Assembly (NCBI RefSeq): GCF_014692875.1
Contig: NZ_CP061171.1
Coordinates: 2,976,001-3,040,000 of the forward strand
From: Pedobacter riviphilus
GTDB lineage: Bacteria; Bacteroidota; Bacteroidia; Sphingobacteriales; Sphingobacteriaceae
DNA length: 64,000 nucleotides
Reading direction: 5' to 3'
Of this stretch, positions 1 to 8,822 are shown piece by piece. Under the pieces are notes generated by a model, which worked only from the letters and a program-made list of their open reading frames with translations, had not been told where the DNA came from and ran no database searches. The position numbers and the translations under genes were made by a program. The stretch's first letter is position 1. The number at the start of each line of letters is the position of its first letter.

Positions 1-87
1 TTGTTGAATTTTTTCTTTTTGCTCTGGCAAAAAGTCTGATATAAACAAAGTGTTATCGTTGATATAAATTCTATAATTTCTTGGCAT
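1..87 (-). CDS. Nudix hydrolase, N-terminal fragment (runs off left edge)
   Basis: A reading frame on the minus strand starts with ATG at 87 and stays open to the window edge, giving 29 residues beginning MPRNYRIYINDNTLF. From memory, this beta-strand start resembles Bacteroidota Nudix hydrolases that are often encoded beside pyrE. The Nudix box itself lies outside the window, so the family call rests only on the N-terminus. A stem-loop ending in a T-run on the same strand (241-273) lies about 150 bp upstream of this start, so the structured RNA there could be either a separate small RNA or an attenuating leader of this gene. Confidence 0.5.
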   Translation of the reverse strand, partial: MPRNYRIYINDNTLFISDFLPEQKEKIQQ

Positions 88-240
88 ATATTTTTAACAC
101 ACATTAAATAGAGAATAGTGCTTTTTTTTTATAGCAACCTGCTCCTTTCCCGATTACATTTAAAGAGTTCTTTCTGCGAAACCTATATATTTTGCAATGC
201 TCTAAAAGTAGAAAAATTGTTGGGTTATTTATAGGATATA

Positions 241-330
241 AAAAAAGGTTACAACAATTAATGTTGTAACCTTATCTAAATTAACGCTCTCAATCAAAGA
301 TTGATGCAAGGCTCTCACCCCTTGCTTGAT
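241..330 (-). ncRNA. candidate three-hairpin small RNA or leader with terminator
   Basis: Read on the minus strand, three perfect stem-loops follow each other: a 6-bp stem (320-325 with 306-311, 8-nt loop), a 6-bp stem (299-304 with 290-295, 3-nt loop) and a 12-bp stem (262-273 with 245-256, 5-nt loop). The last runs straight into a T-run, the layout of an intrinsic terminator. A TATATTTG element at 339-332 with TTTT 20 bp upstream fits a Bacteroidota promoter and would start the RNA near 326-330. The motif TGAGAGC occurs twice. No open reading frame of note is present. I do not recognise the RNA family. It could equally be the attenuating leader of the Nudix gene at the left edge. Confidence 0.5.
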
Positions 331-331
331 A

Positions 332-363
332 CAAATATAGAATAATTTATTAAACTGATAAAA
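332..363 (-). promoter_or_regulatory. promoter of candidate small RNA
   Basis: On the minus strand TATATTTG (339-332) matches the Bacteroidota -7 consensus TAnnTTTG exactly. The -33 position 20 bp upstream holds TTTT (363-360) instead of the usual TTTG. The predicted start lies just upstream of the three-hairpin RNA. Confidence 0.45.
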
Positions 364-583
364 AAAATCAAAAAATATTTTAGCAATATTAAAACACCGA
401 CCCTAAACAACTGAAGACTAACAGATTATATTTAAATAAAAAATCTTCCTCCTTCAAAACCCAGATACACTAGATTGTAAAAAAAATGGTTTAATAGTAA
501 TAATGGAACATTTGAACGGAAAACAGCGTTTATAATTCCGTCAAGGATAAATATTTTTCATAATTTTAGCTTTTTAATCTACT

Positions 584-1459
584 ATGCCCATACCTTCATT
601 ATCAGAAAAAGATCTGGAAGCATACCGAAGTGATCTTTCTAAACCGGAAAAATCAACAGGCGAGCTCTTCATCAAATTAAATGGGCTTTATCAGCGTTTT
701 GCCAGTAACGAACAGCTTTTGGCAGATTTCGAATATGTTTCGGCACTTAATAGCCTCGAAAATAGCTATGCTTCAAAAAAAGAGCATTTTAACAAAGAAA
801 TTATTGAGCTTAAAAGGCAGTTTAAACAACTGGATAACCGCATTGTAGCCGCAGAACAGAAACTTCGCCACGGCATCCCCGAAGACCTGTTGGTAATGGA
901 CAAAATTATTGCCGAACAGGAATCTATTGTAGAAGATCAGGAAAAACTGAACAAAGCCGAAACCCATATTGTAGAGCAGGTACGGAAAATCGATATCGAA
1001 CATGGTAAAGAGCTTCAAAAATTAGAACAGCAACAGAATAACAGAGAAATTCCTTTTAAAAGCAAGTTTTCTGCCTTTAATGAACAGATCAAGAATGCTG
1101 AAAAAGAAATTACTTTAAAAGTTAGCGGTTTTTCGCTCCTTGCGATTATCGGTATTCCTTTAATTATAGATTTATTTTTTGGCATGATAGGCCTGCCTAC
1201 CTTCGCCAAGAATACAAACAACATTATCTTTAACCATTATATTTTTCTGATCAGCCTGATATTGGTCGAATTATTCCTTGCCGATAAAATCAGAAACAGG
1301 ATTTCACGGATATTATCGATATCTTATCTTAAAGATTCGCTGAATACATTGGGTAACCTATTAACCGAAAACGAAAGACAGCTAGCCAAAGTAGAATCCG
1401 AACACCACATCACGCTGTCCGAATTTTTAAAGAAAAATGGAGATGCTTTAAATTATTGA
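584..1459 (+). CDS. hypothetical coiled-coil membrane protein
   Basis: This 291-residue protein was not recognised. Residues about 50-175 are rich in Glu, Lys and Gln with heptad-like spacing and probably form a long coiled coil. They are followed by two hydrophobic segments, about 180-203 and 217-234, separated by a short loop, and a basic C-terminal tail. There is no signal peptide. The likely topology is a cytoplasmic coiled coil anchored by a membrane hairpin. The gene stands alone, converging on the alcohol dehydrogenase gene. A TAATTTTA sequence at 561-568 is a weak promoter candidate. Function is unknown. Confidence 0.7.
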   Translation: MPIPSLSEKDLEAYRSDLSKPEKSTGELFIKLNGLYQRFASNEQLLADFEYVSALNSLENSYASKKEHFNKEIIELKRQFKQLDNRIVAAEQKLRHGIPEDLLVMDKIIAEQESIVEDQEKLNKAETHIVEQVRKIDIEHGKELQKLEQQQNNREIPFKSKFSAFNEQIKNAEKEITLKVSGFSLLAIIGIPLIIDLFFGMIGLPTFAKNTNNIIFNHYIFLISLILVELFLADKIRNRISRILSISYLKDSLNTLGNLLTENERQLAKVESEHHITLSEFLKKNGDALNY

Positions 1460-1478
1460 GCCTATCCTTAAACAAAAA

Positions 1479-1510
1479 GGGATTTAGAAATATTGCAATC
1501 TCTAAATCCC
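1479..1510. terminator. stem-loop between convergent genes
   Basis: A perfect 10-bp stem (1479-1488 with 1501-1510) with a 12-nt loop separates two convergent genes. The T-run follows the stem only on the minus strand (complement of 1473-1478), so it fits best as the terminator of the alcohol dehydrogenase gene. Confidence 0.6.
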
Positions 1511-1532
1511 CATAATTTTACTCTGGCCTGAA

Positions 1533-2576
1533 CTACAATGTAGCCATATCAATCACAAACCGGTAGCGCACATCACCTTTTTGCATCCTATCGTAGGCAT
1601 TGTGAATATCTTTTATATCGATAAGCTCGATATCAGATACAATGTTGTTTTCTGCACAAAAATCCAACATTTCCTGAGTTTCGGCAATACCGCCAATACC
1701 TGATCCGGCTAAACTTTTTCTGCCACCCAATAAACTGAAAGCAGCAATTTCTGCTGGTTTTGGTGGAACACCCACACAAATATGTGTACCATTTGTCCTT
1801 AACAAAGAAAGGTACATATTAAAATCATGTTCAGCAGATACAGTATCCAAAATAAAATCGAAGGTACCTTTAGCTGCTTTAACCTGTGCAGGATCGGTAG
1901 TTACCACAAAATGGTGTGCTCCTAATTTTTTAGCATCCGCTTCTTTTTTTGGTGAAGTACTTAATACCGTTACCTCAGCGCCAAAAGCTACACCAAATTT
2001 CACCGCCATATGGCCTAAACCACCTAAGCCAAGTACAGCCAGTTTATGGCCTTTTCCTACTTTCCAGTATTTTAACGGCGAATAAGTGGTAATACCTGCA
2101 CATAAAAGTGGTGCTACGGCAGCAAGATTTAATTTATCTGATACATGAAGTACAAATTCTTCCCTTACTACAATCGTATCCGAATAACCACCATAAGTTG
2201 GTGTTTTACCATCTCTTTCAAAACTATTGTATGTTTGTGTATTTCCTTCTAAACAATATTGTTCTAAATCTTGTTTACAGTTTTCGCAAACCTGGCAAGA
2301 ATCTACCATACAACCTGTACCAGCAAGGTCGCCCACCTTAAATTTCTTAACGTGATCTCCAACCTTCACTACCCTGCCCACAATTTCGTGACCAGGAACC
2401 ATTGGGAATATTCCTGGAAACCAATCGTTTTTTATCTGGTGCAGATCTGAGTGGCAAACTCCACAGAAAAGTATTTCGAACTGCACATCATGGGGACCTA
2501 CTTCCCGGCGCTCAAAATTCCAGGGTGCAAGATCAGTTTCGGCATTTTGTGCCGCATATCCTTTTGTTGCTATCAT
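1533..2576 (-). CDS. zinc-dependent NAD(P) alcohol dehydrogenase (YahK/CAD type)
   Basis: Medium-chain dehydrogenase/reductase of 347 residues, the usual length for the YahK/cinnamyl-alcohol dehydrogenase group, which reduces aldehydes to alcohols with NADPH. The catalytic zinc site is visible as Cys41 in CGVCHSD, followed by GHE (His63, Glu64). A cysteine cluster, CQVCENCKQDLEQYC, supplies the structural zinc ligands. The Rossmann fold shows GLGGLGHMAVK. There is no signal peptide, so the enzyme is cytoplasmic. It is transcribed alone, with nudK upstream on the same strand but about 100 bp away. The precise substrate cannot be inferred. Confidence 0.9.
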   Translation of the reverse strand: MIATKGYAAQNAETDLAPWNFERREVGPHDVQFEILFCGVCHSDLHQIKNDWFPGIFPMVPGHEIVGRVVKVGDHVKKFKVGDLAGTGCMVDSCQVCENCKQDLEQYCLEGNTQTYNSFERDGKTPTYGGYSDTIVVREEFVLHVSDKLNLAAVAPLLCAGITTYSPLKYWKVGKGHKLAVLGLGGLGHMAVKFGVAFGAEVTVLSTSPKKEADAKKLGAHHFVVTTDPAQVKAAKGTFDFILDTVSAEHDFNMYLSLLRTNGTHICVGVPPKPAEIAAFSLLGGRKSLAGSGIGGIAETQEMLDFCAENNIVSDIELIDIKDIHNAYDRMQKGDVRYRFVIDMATL

Positions 2577-2674
2577 AAAAATTTAAATTAATTAGACCAC
2601 AACAAATGTAAACAGCAGTTTGTTAAGAATAATTACGCAAATCAAATAAATCATTGCAAAATTCAAACAATCAA

Positions 2675-3253
2675 TTACAACATCAATCCCTTTAATTGGG
2701 CATACTGCAGCAGCATAATGGTTTTACCATCCTTTATTTCACCAGATTTTATCATTTCAAGCGCCTTTTCAAATGGTAATTCCAAAACCTCTATATCTTC
2801 ATTTTCTTCTTGCAGTCCTCCTCCATCATGCAATTTCATATCGTATGAATATGCTGCAACAAAAAAGTATAATAGCTCGGTAACCGAGCCGGGCGACATA
2901 TAGGCCTCGAACACTTTTTCTACCTGATCGATCCTAAATCCGGTTTCTTCTTCAGTTTCTCTTCTGATACAATCTTCCGCATTATCCTCATCCAATAGTC
3001 CGGCGCAGCACTCAATCAGGTAACCCGTACCATTTCCATTAATAAATGTTGGTATCCTGAACTGCCGGGTAAGTACAACCGTTTTAAATTGTTTATTATA
3101 CAATAAGATTGTAGCGCCATTACCTCTATCATAAGCTTCTCGTTCTAAAATAGATTTAGTGCCATCAATCCCCATCATTTCGAAAGTTACTTTTTTAAGT
3201 GTATACCAATTATCTGATAGAATTTGGGTATTTAGGATATTAATATTTTTCAT
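2675..3253 (-). CDS. nudK: Nudix GDP-mannose pyrophosphatase NudK-like
   Basis: Cytoplasmic Nudix hydrolase of 192 residues. Its sequence follows E. coli NudK closely along its length, including LTRQFR, the Nudix-box region from residue 85, YMSPGSVTE after it, and a C-terminal [16 protein letters not shown] segment. NudK cleaves GDP-mannose to mannose 1-phosphate and GMP. The catalytic REtEEETG core is complete (Arg98, Glu99, Glu102, Glu103), but the first Glu of the box is Asn91 here. The gene is divergent from the DeoR-type regulator. Two direct repeats in the shared region suggest it may be under that regulator. Confidence 0.85.
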   Translation of the reverse strand: MKNINILNTQILSDNWYTLKKVTFEMMGIDGTKSILEREAYDRGNGATILLYNKQFKTVVLTRQFRIPTFINGNGTGYLIECCAGLLDEDNAEDCIRRETEEETGFRIDQVEKVFEAYMSPGSVTELLYFFVAAYSYDMKLHDGGGLQEENEDIEVLELPFEKALEMIKSGEIKDGKTIMLLQYAQLKGLML

Positions 3254-3256
3254 AAA

Positions 3257-3291
3257 ATGATTATTTTTGATTGATTATGATTATTTTTGAT
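3257..3291. promoter_or_regulatory. twin direct repeats, candidate DeoR-type operator
   Basis: The 15-mer ATGATTATTTTTGAT occurs twice, at 3257-3271 and 3277-3291, exactly 20 bp apart (two helical turns). The repeats lie between the divergent nudK and deoR-type genes. The phasing suits a regulator binding one DNA face, with autoregulation or control of nudK. Binding is inferred, not shown. Confidence 0.45.
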
Positions 3292-3309
3292 CGAATTAAA
3301 TCATTATAT

Positions 3310-4062
3310 ATGACATTTCAAAAAAGGGCGCATAAAATTCTCGAACTTTTAGAGGAGCTTGGCGAGGTTGATATTAGGCAATTAGCAGCTGAGATTAATG
3401 TTTCTGAAGTTACCGCAAGAAGAGACCTGACCATTATGGCAGCTAACGGACTGCTTTACCGTACCCATGGAGGTGCAATGAAAATAAGTGAATTAATAAA
3501 ACCAGTATCATTTGCCAATAAGGCTGTAGTAAATTTAAAAGCAAAAGATGCGATCTGCAAAAGGGCTGCCGAAGACATTATTGATGGTGATGTTATATTT
3601 ATCGATTGCGGGAGCACAGCTTTTAGGTTATGTCAGTTTATCAAAAACAAAAAAATAAAAGTGATTACCAATTCTCTACCGGTAGTAAATGAACTACAGC
3701 ACAGTGCCGTAACCATTAACCTTATTGGAGGTGAGGTTGATACAACCAGACAAGCTGTTCATGGAACGATGGCATACGAACATATTACCAGATATCACGC
3801 TTCGAAAGCCTTTTTAGGTGTAGATGGGATCACTGCTGAGGGATTATATGCAGGCAGTGAGCACGAGGCTTCCAATACTTTAGCTATGGCATCGCAAAGC
3901 GATTGCGTTTATATGCTTTGCGATGCCAGCAAAATAGGAAAAACATCATATTTAAAATTTAATGATTTATCGCTCGTAGATATTTTAATTAGCGACTATA
4001 ATGCGCCCGAAATAATAGAATTCCAGTCCAAAGGGATATCAGTACTTTCAGTAAAGGTATAA
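3310..4062 (+). CDS. DeoR/GlpR family transcriptional regulator
   Basis: A 250-residue repressor with an N-terminal DeoR helix-turn-helix (ISEVTARRDL-like segment VSEVTARRDLTIMAANG, then YRTHGGA) and a C-terminal DeoRC sensor domain, which in this family binds a phosphorylated sugar. I place the start at ATG 3310 rather than the in-frame TTG at 3271. MTFQKRAHKI aligns with family N-termini, and the longer form would translate through the twin direct repeats. The divergent neighbour is nudK, so a sugar-nucleotide or sugar-phosphate signal is plausible, but no sugar operon adjoins it. Confidence 0.85.
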   Translation: MTFQKRAHKILELLEELGEVDIRQLAAEINVSEVTARRDLTIMAANGLLYRTHGGAMKISELIKPVSFANKAVVNLKAKDAICKRAAEDIIDGDVIFIDCGSTAFRLCQFIKNKKIKVITNSLPVVNELQHSAVTINLIGGEVDTTRQAVHGTMAYEHITRYHASKAFLGVDGITAEGLYAGSEHEASNTLAMASQSDCVYMLCDASKIGKTSYLKFNDLSLVDILISDYNAPEIIEFQSKGISVLSVKV

Positions 4063-4441
4063 AACTGACGAATAATAGATTGGGCATTCAAAAAGCTAAA
4101 TATGAGTCTGGTTAGCGGGTGGCGAGTACTGAAATAATCGGATCTAAAACAATTACACCCGAGTTTGGTTAAGACAGCCGGTTTTTAATGAACGTTACAG
4201 AAAGTTAACAACATGATAATTATAATATAATGAGCGTTGCTTTTAGCCCCTACCATTCTTTATTACACTGATTTACAGGAAGTCGCAAGAAACAGCTTTT
4301 AGCATCCATCAAAATTTCCGATATTTGTAGTATTGGAATGTCGAAATCAAATCCCGATTCCTACATTTTTCTTCCCCAATGTAAAACAAAGGGGTTTAAT
4401 AAACGTTATGACAAACACAAATAAATCTGTAATTTTGAGCC
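4063..4441. other. 379-bp intergenic region before pyrE
   Basis: No conserved gene is apparent. The distal part holds a possible 28-codon frame (ATG 4338, stop 4422-4424) just before pyrE, and a -7-like element at 4430-4437. The proximal part shows no clear repeat, hairpin or RNA gene. Confidence 0.4.
4430..4437 (+). promoter_or_regulatory. -7 promoter element abutting pyrE
   Basis: TAATTTTG matches the Bacteroidota -7 consensus TAnnTTTG and ends only four bases before the pyrE ATG at 4442. If used, it would start transcription at or inside the start codon. The -33 region is poor. Confidence 0.35.
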
Positions 4442-5107
4442 ATGTATAATAAAAGTGATATTGAATTAAAGGTAGCGGAATTTTTATTACAGATAAAAGC
4501 AATTAAATTACAGCCAAACAATCCCTTCACTTGGGCATCAGGCTGGAAATCGCCAATTTATTGCGACAATAGAATTACCCTTTCCCACCCTCAAGTTAGA
4601 ACTTACATCCGCCAGAAACTGGCACAGGCCATACAAGAAGAGTTTGGTTCGGTAGATGTTATTGCAGGTGTTGCAACCGCAGGTATCCCACAGGGCGTTT
4701 TAGTAGCTCAAGAGCTTGGCTTACCTTTTATTTATGTAAGAGCGAAGGCCAAAGAACATGGCACTGGAAGTTTAATTGAAGGTGAAGTGGTAGAAGGTCA
4801 GCGTGTGGTAGTGATTGAAGATTTAATTTCAACCGGAAAAAGCAGTTTACAGGCTGTTGAAGCACTAAGAGCTGCAGGCTTATCGGTAGCTGGTTTAGCA
4901 GCAATTTTCACTTATGGTTTCGAAAAAGCAGACGAAAATTTCGCAGCTGCAAAATGTCGTTACTTAACCTTATCAAACTATGGCGCTTTAATCGATTATG
5001 CTGCCGAGCACAGCATTATTGCCAAAAGTGATATGGAATTATTGAGCAAATGGCGTTTAAACCCTTCAGAATGGGGACAAGGACAGGTTTTGAGTTCGGA
5101 GTCTTAA
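4442..5107 (+). CDS. pyrE: orotate phosphoribosyltransferase
   Basis: PyrE (221 residues) joins orotate to PRPP to give orotidine 5-phosphate, the fifth step of UMP synthesis, in the cytoplasm as a dimer. The N-terminal FTWASGWKSPIYCDNR block and the PRPP-binding loop VVVIEDLISTGKS (residues 122-134) are intact. Length and start fit the family. The gene is followed, after about 36 bp, by an SRPBCC-fold gene that probably shares its transcript. A TAnnTTTG element lies directly against the start codon. Confidence 0.95.
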   Translation: MYNKSDIELKVAEFLLQIKAIKLQPNNPFTWASGWKSPIYCDNRITLSHPQVRTYIRQKLAQAIQEEFGSVDVIAGVATAGIPQGVLVAQELGLPFIYVRAKAKEHGTGSLIEGEVVEGQRVVVIEDLISTGKSSLQAVEALRAAGLSVAGLAAIFTYGFEKADENFAAAKCRYLTLSNYGALIDYAAEHSIIAKSDMELLSKWRLNPSEWGQGQVLSSES

Positions 5108-5143
5108 GTTTTGAATAAAAAAAAAACCAATAAAAAATATATA

Positions 5144-5542
5144 ATGACTGTTATTGAAAGCACAGTAGAGGTAAATAAACCGGTTACAGAGGTTTATGCA
5201 TTTCTATCCAATATGAACAATCATCAGCAACTGATGCCAGAAAATATCTACAACTGGGAATCTACTGAAGATGATGCACGGTTTACCATCCAGAATATGG
5301 CAAAATTGGCTATTAAGATTTCTAGCCGTATCGAAAACCAAGAAATAACAGCAATTCCGAGCGAAAAAGCACCTTTTGATGTAGAATTAAAATGGACGGT
5401 TACAGATAACGGAAATGGAACAACTACAGCCAAACACATCATCTCAGCAGATTTGAACATGATGATGAAAATGTTGGCATCTGGTCCACTACAAAAACTG
5501 GCTGATCACCAAACGGAAAAACTGAAAGAGATCTTAGGTTAA
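5144..5542 (+). CDS. SRPBCC (START/Bet v1-fold) family protein
   Basis: Small protein of 132 residues with the SRPBCC pattern: an N-terminal strand TVIESTVEVNKPVTEVYAFL, an acidic helix, a curved sheet, and a long C-terminal helix ending KLKEILG. The fold makes a hydrophobic ligand pocket, but the ligand is unknown. I use ATG 5144, because the upstream TTG at 5111 would add a lysine-rich stretch absent from this fold. It follows pyrE at about 36 bp and ends at a strong terminator, so the two form an operon. I recall a pyrE-SRPBCC pairing as common in Bacteroidota. Confidence 0.8.
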   Translation: MTVIESTVEVNKPVTEVYAFLSNMNNHQQLMPENIYNWESTEDDARFTIQNMAKLAIKISSRIENQEITAIPSEKAPFDVELKWTVTDNGNGTTTAKHIISADLNMMMKMLASGPLQKLADHQTEKLKEILG

Positions 5543-5582
5543 AAAAGTGATTGCATAGATTTAATTGACTGCACAGATAAAG

Positions 5583-5610
5583 AAGACGAGCTCATCCTCG
5601 TCTTTTTTTT
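5583..5610 (+). terminator. intrinsic terminator of the pyrE operon
   Basis: An 8-bp stem (5583-5590 with 5597-5604) with a 6-nt loop runs into a T-run ending at 5610. Confidence 0.85.
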
Positions 5611-5685
5611 ATGCGTAAAAATTCTATTGTGTTCTTATAACAGTAGATTATTTTAATACCTTAGTTTTCGGAATAACTTTAAACT

Positions 5686-8361
5686 ATGAATCTCAGATTT
5701 CTTCAGGTAACAACTCTATTTTTTGTCCTTGCTCCTATTTCCAAAACATTTGCTCAATCCCTTACCGCTTTAAAAACCGAATATTTGGTTAACCCCATCG
5801 GCTTAGACAATCCTAACCCGCGTTTTACCTGGCAAATGAACGATGCCAGCCAAGGTGCCAAACAAACAGCCTACCGCATTCTTTTAGATACCGATTCGGC
5901 CTCGCTTGTTAAAGCCAATGCAAAACTTTGGAATACGGGTTGGGTTAAATCAGATAATCATCTGGTTATTTATTCTGGCCCGTTACTAAAACCTTTTACT
6001 AAATACTTCTGGCGAGTAGATATTGCAGATGGAAGGCAAAAGAAATCGAACAATACATCTATCGCCAGCTTTGAAACAGGCATGATGAAAATGGAAAACT
6101 GGCTGGGCGCCTGGATTTCGGATACCGAGAATATCCAACTTAAACCTGCGCCCTATTTCAGAAAGACCTTTATTGCAAATAAAAAAATCAGGTCGGCCAG
6201 AGCCTACATCGCCGCAGCTGGCTTGTACGAACTCTCTATCAACGGCAAAAAAATCGGCAATCATCGAATGGACCCGATGTACACCCGTTTTGATAGAAGA
6301 ACATTATACGTTACCTACGATGTAACTCCGGCCATCAGCCAGGGCAAAAATGCCATCGGTGTTTTACTGGGCAATGGATGGTATAATCATCAATCAACTG
6401 CAGTTTGGTACTTCGACCGCGCACCATGGCGTAACAGACCCGCTTTTTGTCTTGATATACGTATCACTTACGAAGATGGCACAACCGAAATCATTAAATC
6501 GGGTAAAGAATGGAAAACAGCTTTAAGTCCGATTATTTTTAATAGTATTTATACCGCCGAACACTACGATGCCCGCCTGGAAAAAGCAGGTTGGAACATG
6601 CCAAACTTCGACGATACAGATTGGAAAAATGTGATTTACCGTTCAGCTCCCTCTAAAAATATTGTTGCGCAGGCTATGCACCCTATCCGCAATGTTGAAC
6701 AAATAGCTAGCAAAAGTTTAAGGAGGTTTAACGATACCACATACCTATTCGATCTGGGCAGAAATATTTCGGGAGTAAGCAAAATCACGGTAAGTGGCCC
6801 GGCAGGAACGGTGATAAAACTGAAACATGGAGAGCGTTTATATGCCAATGGGCACGTGGATATATCGAATATTGACGCCCATTACCGTCCAACTGATAAT
6901 ACTGATCCATTTCAGACGGATATCCTGATTTTAAACGGGAAAGGTGAACAAAGTTTTATGCCTTATTTCAATTACAAGGGTTTTCAATATGTAGAAGTAA
7001 GCAGTTCTATTCCCATCGAATTGAAAAAAGAAAATCTGGTGGGTTACTTTATGCATAGTGATGTTCCAGTTGTTGGTGATGTTAAATCTTCAGAATCGAT
7101 TATTAATAAAATCTATTACGCCACCAATAATTCTTACCTGTCGAATCTTTTTGGCTACCCTACAGATTGTCCGCAGAGGGAAAAAAATGGCTGGACGGGC
7201 GATGCTCAGATTGCGATAGAAACTGGTCTTTATGGATTTGACGGCATTACCATTTACGAAAAATGGCTAGCCGATCACCGTGATGAACAACAGCCAAATG
7301 GTGTTTTACCTTCCATTATCCCTACCGATGGCTGGGGTTACGAATGGGGTAACGGACCAGACTGGACCAGTACAATCGCCATTATTCCATGGAATGTTTA
7401 CCTGTTTTATGGCGACAAGAAACTACTTGCCGATTGTTATGAAAATATCAAAAAATACGTAAACCACATCGATGAAAGCTATCCAACTGGTTTAACCACT
7501 TGGGGTTTGGGCGATTGGATTCCAGTGAAATCAAAATCTCCTGTCGAACTTACCTCTACCTGTTATTATTATGCTGATGTGGTTATTTTGGCAAAGGCAG
7601 CAAAAATTCTCGGTAAAAATGATGATTATGAAAAGTACATCGCCCTGGCAAAAAAAATTAAGGATGCCTTTAATGCAAAATACCTGAACAAAGAAAAAGG
7701 AATCTACAATACTGGTATCCAAACTGAAATGAGCGTTCCGTTGTACTGGAAAATTGTTCCTGAAGAATCGATTGCCCTTGTTGCTGAAAACCTGGCCAAA
7801 CGCGTAGAAGCCGATGGTTTCCACTTGGATGTGGGATTATTGGGCACAAAAGCCATTTTAAATGCATTGAGTGAAAACGGCTATAGTGATATTGCTTATA
7901 AAGTTGCCGCTCAAAAAACCTATCCAAGCTGGGGCTGGTGGATGGAAAATGGCGCCACCACTTTATACGAGAACTGGCCTATAGATGCAAAATCGGATAT
8001 TTCTATGAACCATATTATGTTCGGAGAAATTGGTGCCTGGTTGTACAAATCGCCAGGTGGTATTAAGCCAGATGAAAAACAGCCTGGCTTTAAACATGTG
8101 ATATTGGATCCTCATGTTATGGAAGGCCTAAATTCTTTTGAAGCCAGTCACATTGGTCCGTATGGCAAAATTGTAAGTGCATGGAAAAGAATTAATAATG
8201 GAATCAGATACGACATTACCATTCCAGCGAATTCTACAGCGACCATTAATTTGCCACTTACACGTGGCATGAATATTTATATAAATGGTAAAATAAACAA
8301 CATTGGGAAGATAGATTTAGAAGCTGGTAGGTATATAATCGAACATAAAGTCCAAAAATAA
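5686..8361 (+). CDS. secreted alpha-L-rhamnosidase, GH78
   Basis: An 891-residue family-78 glycoside hydrolase that releases terminal alpha-L-rhamnose from plant or microbial glycans. A signal peptide (about residues 1-24, ending TFAQ) sends it out of the cytoplasm. The order is an N-terminal Ig-like domain (LKTEYLVNPIGLDNPNPRF), two beta-sandwich rhamnosidase domains, the (alpha/alpha)6 catalytic barrel from about 450 to 780, and a C-terminal beta domain. The likely general acid is Glu499 in DCPQREKNGWTGD, and the likely base is Glu762 in TTLYENW. No SusC/SusD pair or other rhamnose gene is adjacent, so it stands outside a classic utilisation locus. Confidence 0.93.
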   Translation: MNLRFLQVTTLFFVLAPISKTFAQSLTALKTEYLVNPIGLDNPNPRFTWQMNDASQGAKQTAYRILLDTDSASLVKANAKLWNTGWVKSDNHLVIYSGPLLKPFTKYFWRVDIADGRQKKSNNTSIASFETGMMKMENWLGAWISDTENIQLKPAPYFRKTFIANKKIRSARAYIAAAGLYELSINGKKIGNHRMDPMYTRFDRRTLYVTYDVTPAISQGKNAIGVLLGNGWYNHQSTAVWYFDRAPWRNRPAFCLDIRITYEDGTTEIIKSGKEWKTALSPIIFNSIYTAEHYDARLEKAGWNMPNFDDTDWKNVIYRSAPSKNIVAQAMHPIRNVEQIASKSLRRFNDTTYLFDLGRNISGVSKITVSGPAGTVIKLKHGERLYANGHVDISNIDAHYRPTDNTDPFQTDILILNGKGEQSFMPYFNYKGFQYVEVSSSIPIELKKENLVGYFMHSDVPVVGDVKSSESIINKIYYATNNSYLSNLFGYPTDCPQREKNGWTGDAQIAIETGLYGFDGITIYEKWLADHRDEQQPNGVLPSIIPTDGWGYEWGNGPDWTSTIAIIPWNVYLFYGDKKLLADCYENIKKYVNHIDESYPTGLTTWGLGDWIPVKSKSPVELTSTCYYYADVVILAKAAKILGKNDDYEKYIALAKKIKDAFNAKYLNKEKGIYNTGIQTEMSVPLYWKIVPEESIALVAENLAKRVEADGFHLDVGLLGTKAILNALSENGYSDIAYKVAAQKTYPSWGWWMENGATTLYENWPIDAKSDISMNHIMFGEIGAWLYKSPGGIKPDEKQPGFKHVILDPHVMEGLNSFEASHIGPYGKIVSAWKRINNGIRYDITIPANSTATINLPLTRGMNIYINGKINNIGKIDLEAGRYIIEHKVQK

Positions 8362-8370
8362 TCCAGACTT

Positions 8371-8685
8371 CGTAGGTTTTGAAACCTGCGAGGTCTAAAT
8401 CTACAAGATTAATTATTCACAATATCTAGGCCCAATGAGGTAACTTAGGTAGTCAATATTTTTGGAAAAGCGGGGTTCGGCACACTTGGGTTATGAAAGT
8501 CCCGCTATCCGCTTCAAAGCCTTGGCTCGTTCCTCGCCTGCGGGTTTTACGCTGCTATCGGGTTTATTAATGATAAGTCTGTTGTTTTGGCCACACATCA
8601 TACAGGCCTTGAGATATCTTCCAGCGATGGATGCTGCGTTAGGGAGTTAACGATTGGCAATTTATCATACAAACCTCGCAGGTTT
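8371..8685. repeat. intergenic repeat patch after the rhamnosidase gene
   Basis: The gap 8362-8822 has no credible gene. It starts with a near-perfect 9-bp inverted repeat (8371-8379 with 8382-8390) containing AAACCTGCG, and a related palindrome AAACCTCGCAGGTTT stands at 8671-8685. Between them is a GC-richer block whose 8536-8567 segment matches 44232-44262 at about 27 of 31 positions. The short frame at 8462-8650 lies inside this block and looks like an accident of repeat DNA. Confidence 0.6.
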
Positions 8686-8822
8686 AAAATCCACATACGA
8701 CAAAATTTCAGCACAAAACACTATAAATCAGTAATTTAGTCATTAAAATAAAAATATTACCGACAAAATTTCCGATTGTAAAATCAAAATGGATGTGGCA
8801 TTTGTTTTGACTTAAAAGGGAT

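Noticed and set aside
3271..3309. Longer N-terminus of the DeoR regulator from TTG
   Set aside because: It would be translated through the twin direct repeats, and MTFQKRAHKI at 3310 fits the family.
5686..8361. Polysaccharide utilisation locus around the rhamnosidase
   Set aside because: No SusC/SusD pair, sensor or further glycosidase adjoins it.
8462..8650. Short plus-strand frame of 62 codons
   Set aside because: It lies in repeat DNA shared with 44232-44262 and has no family likeness or proper start context.
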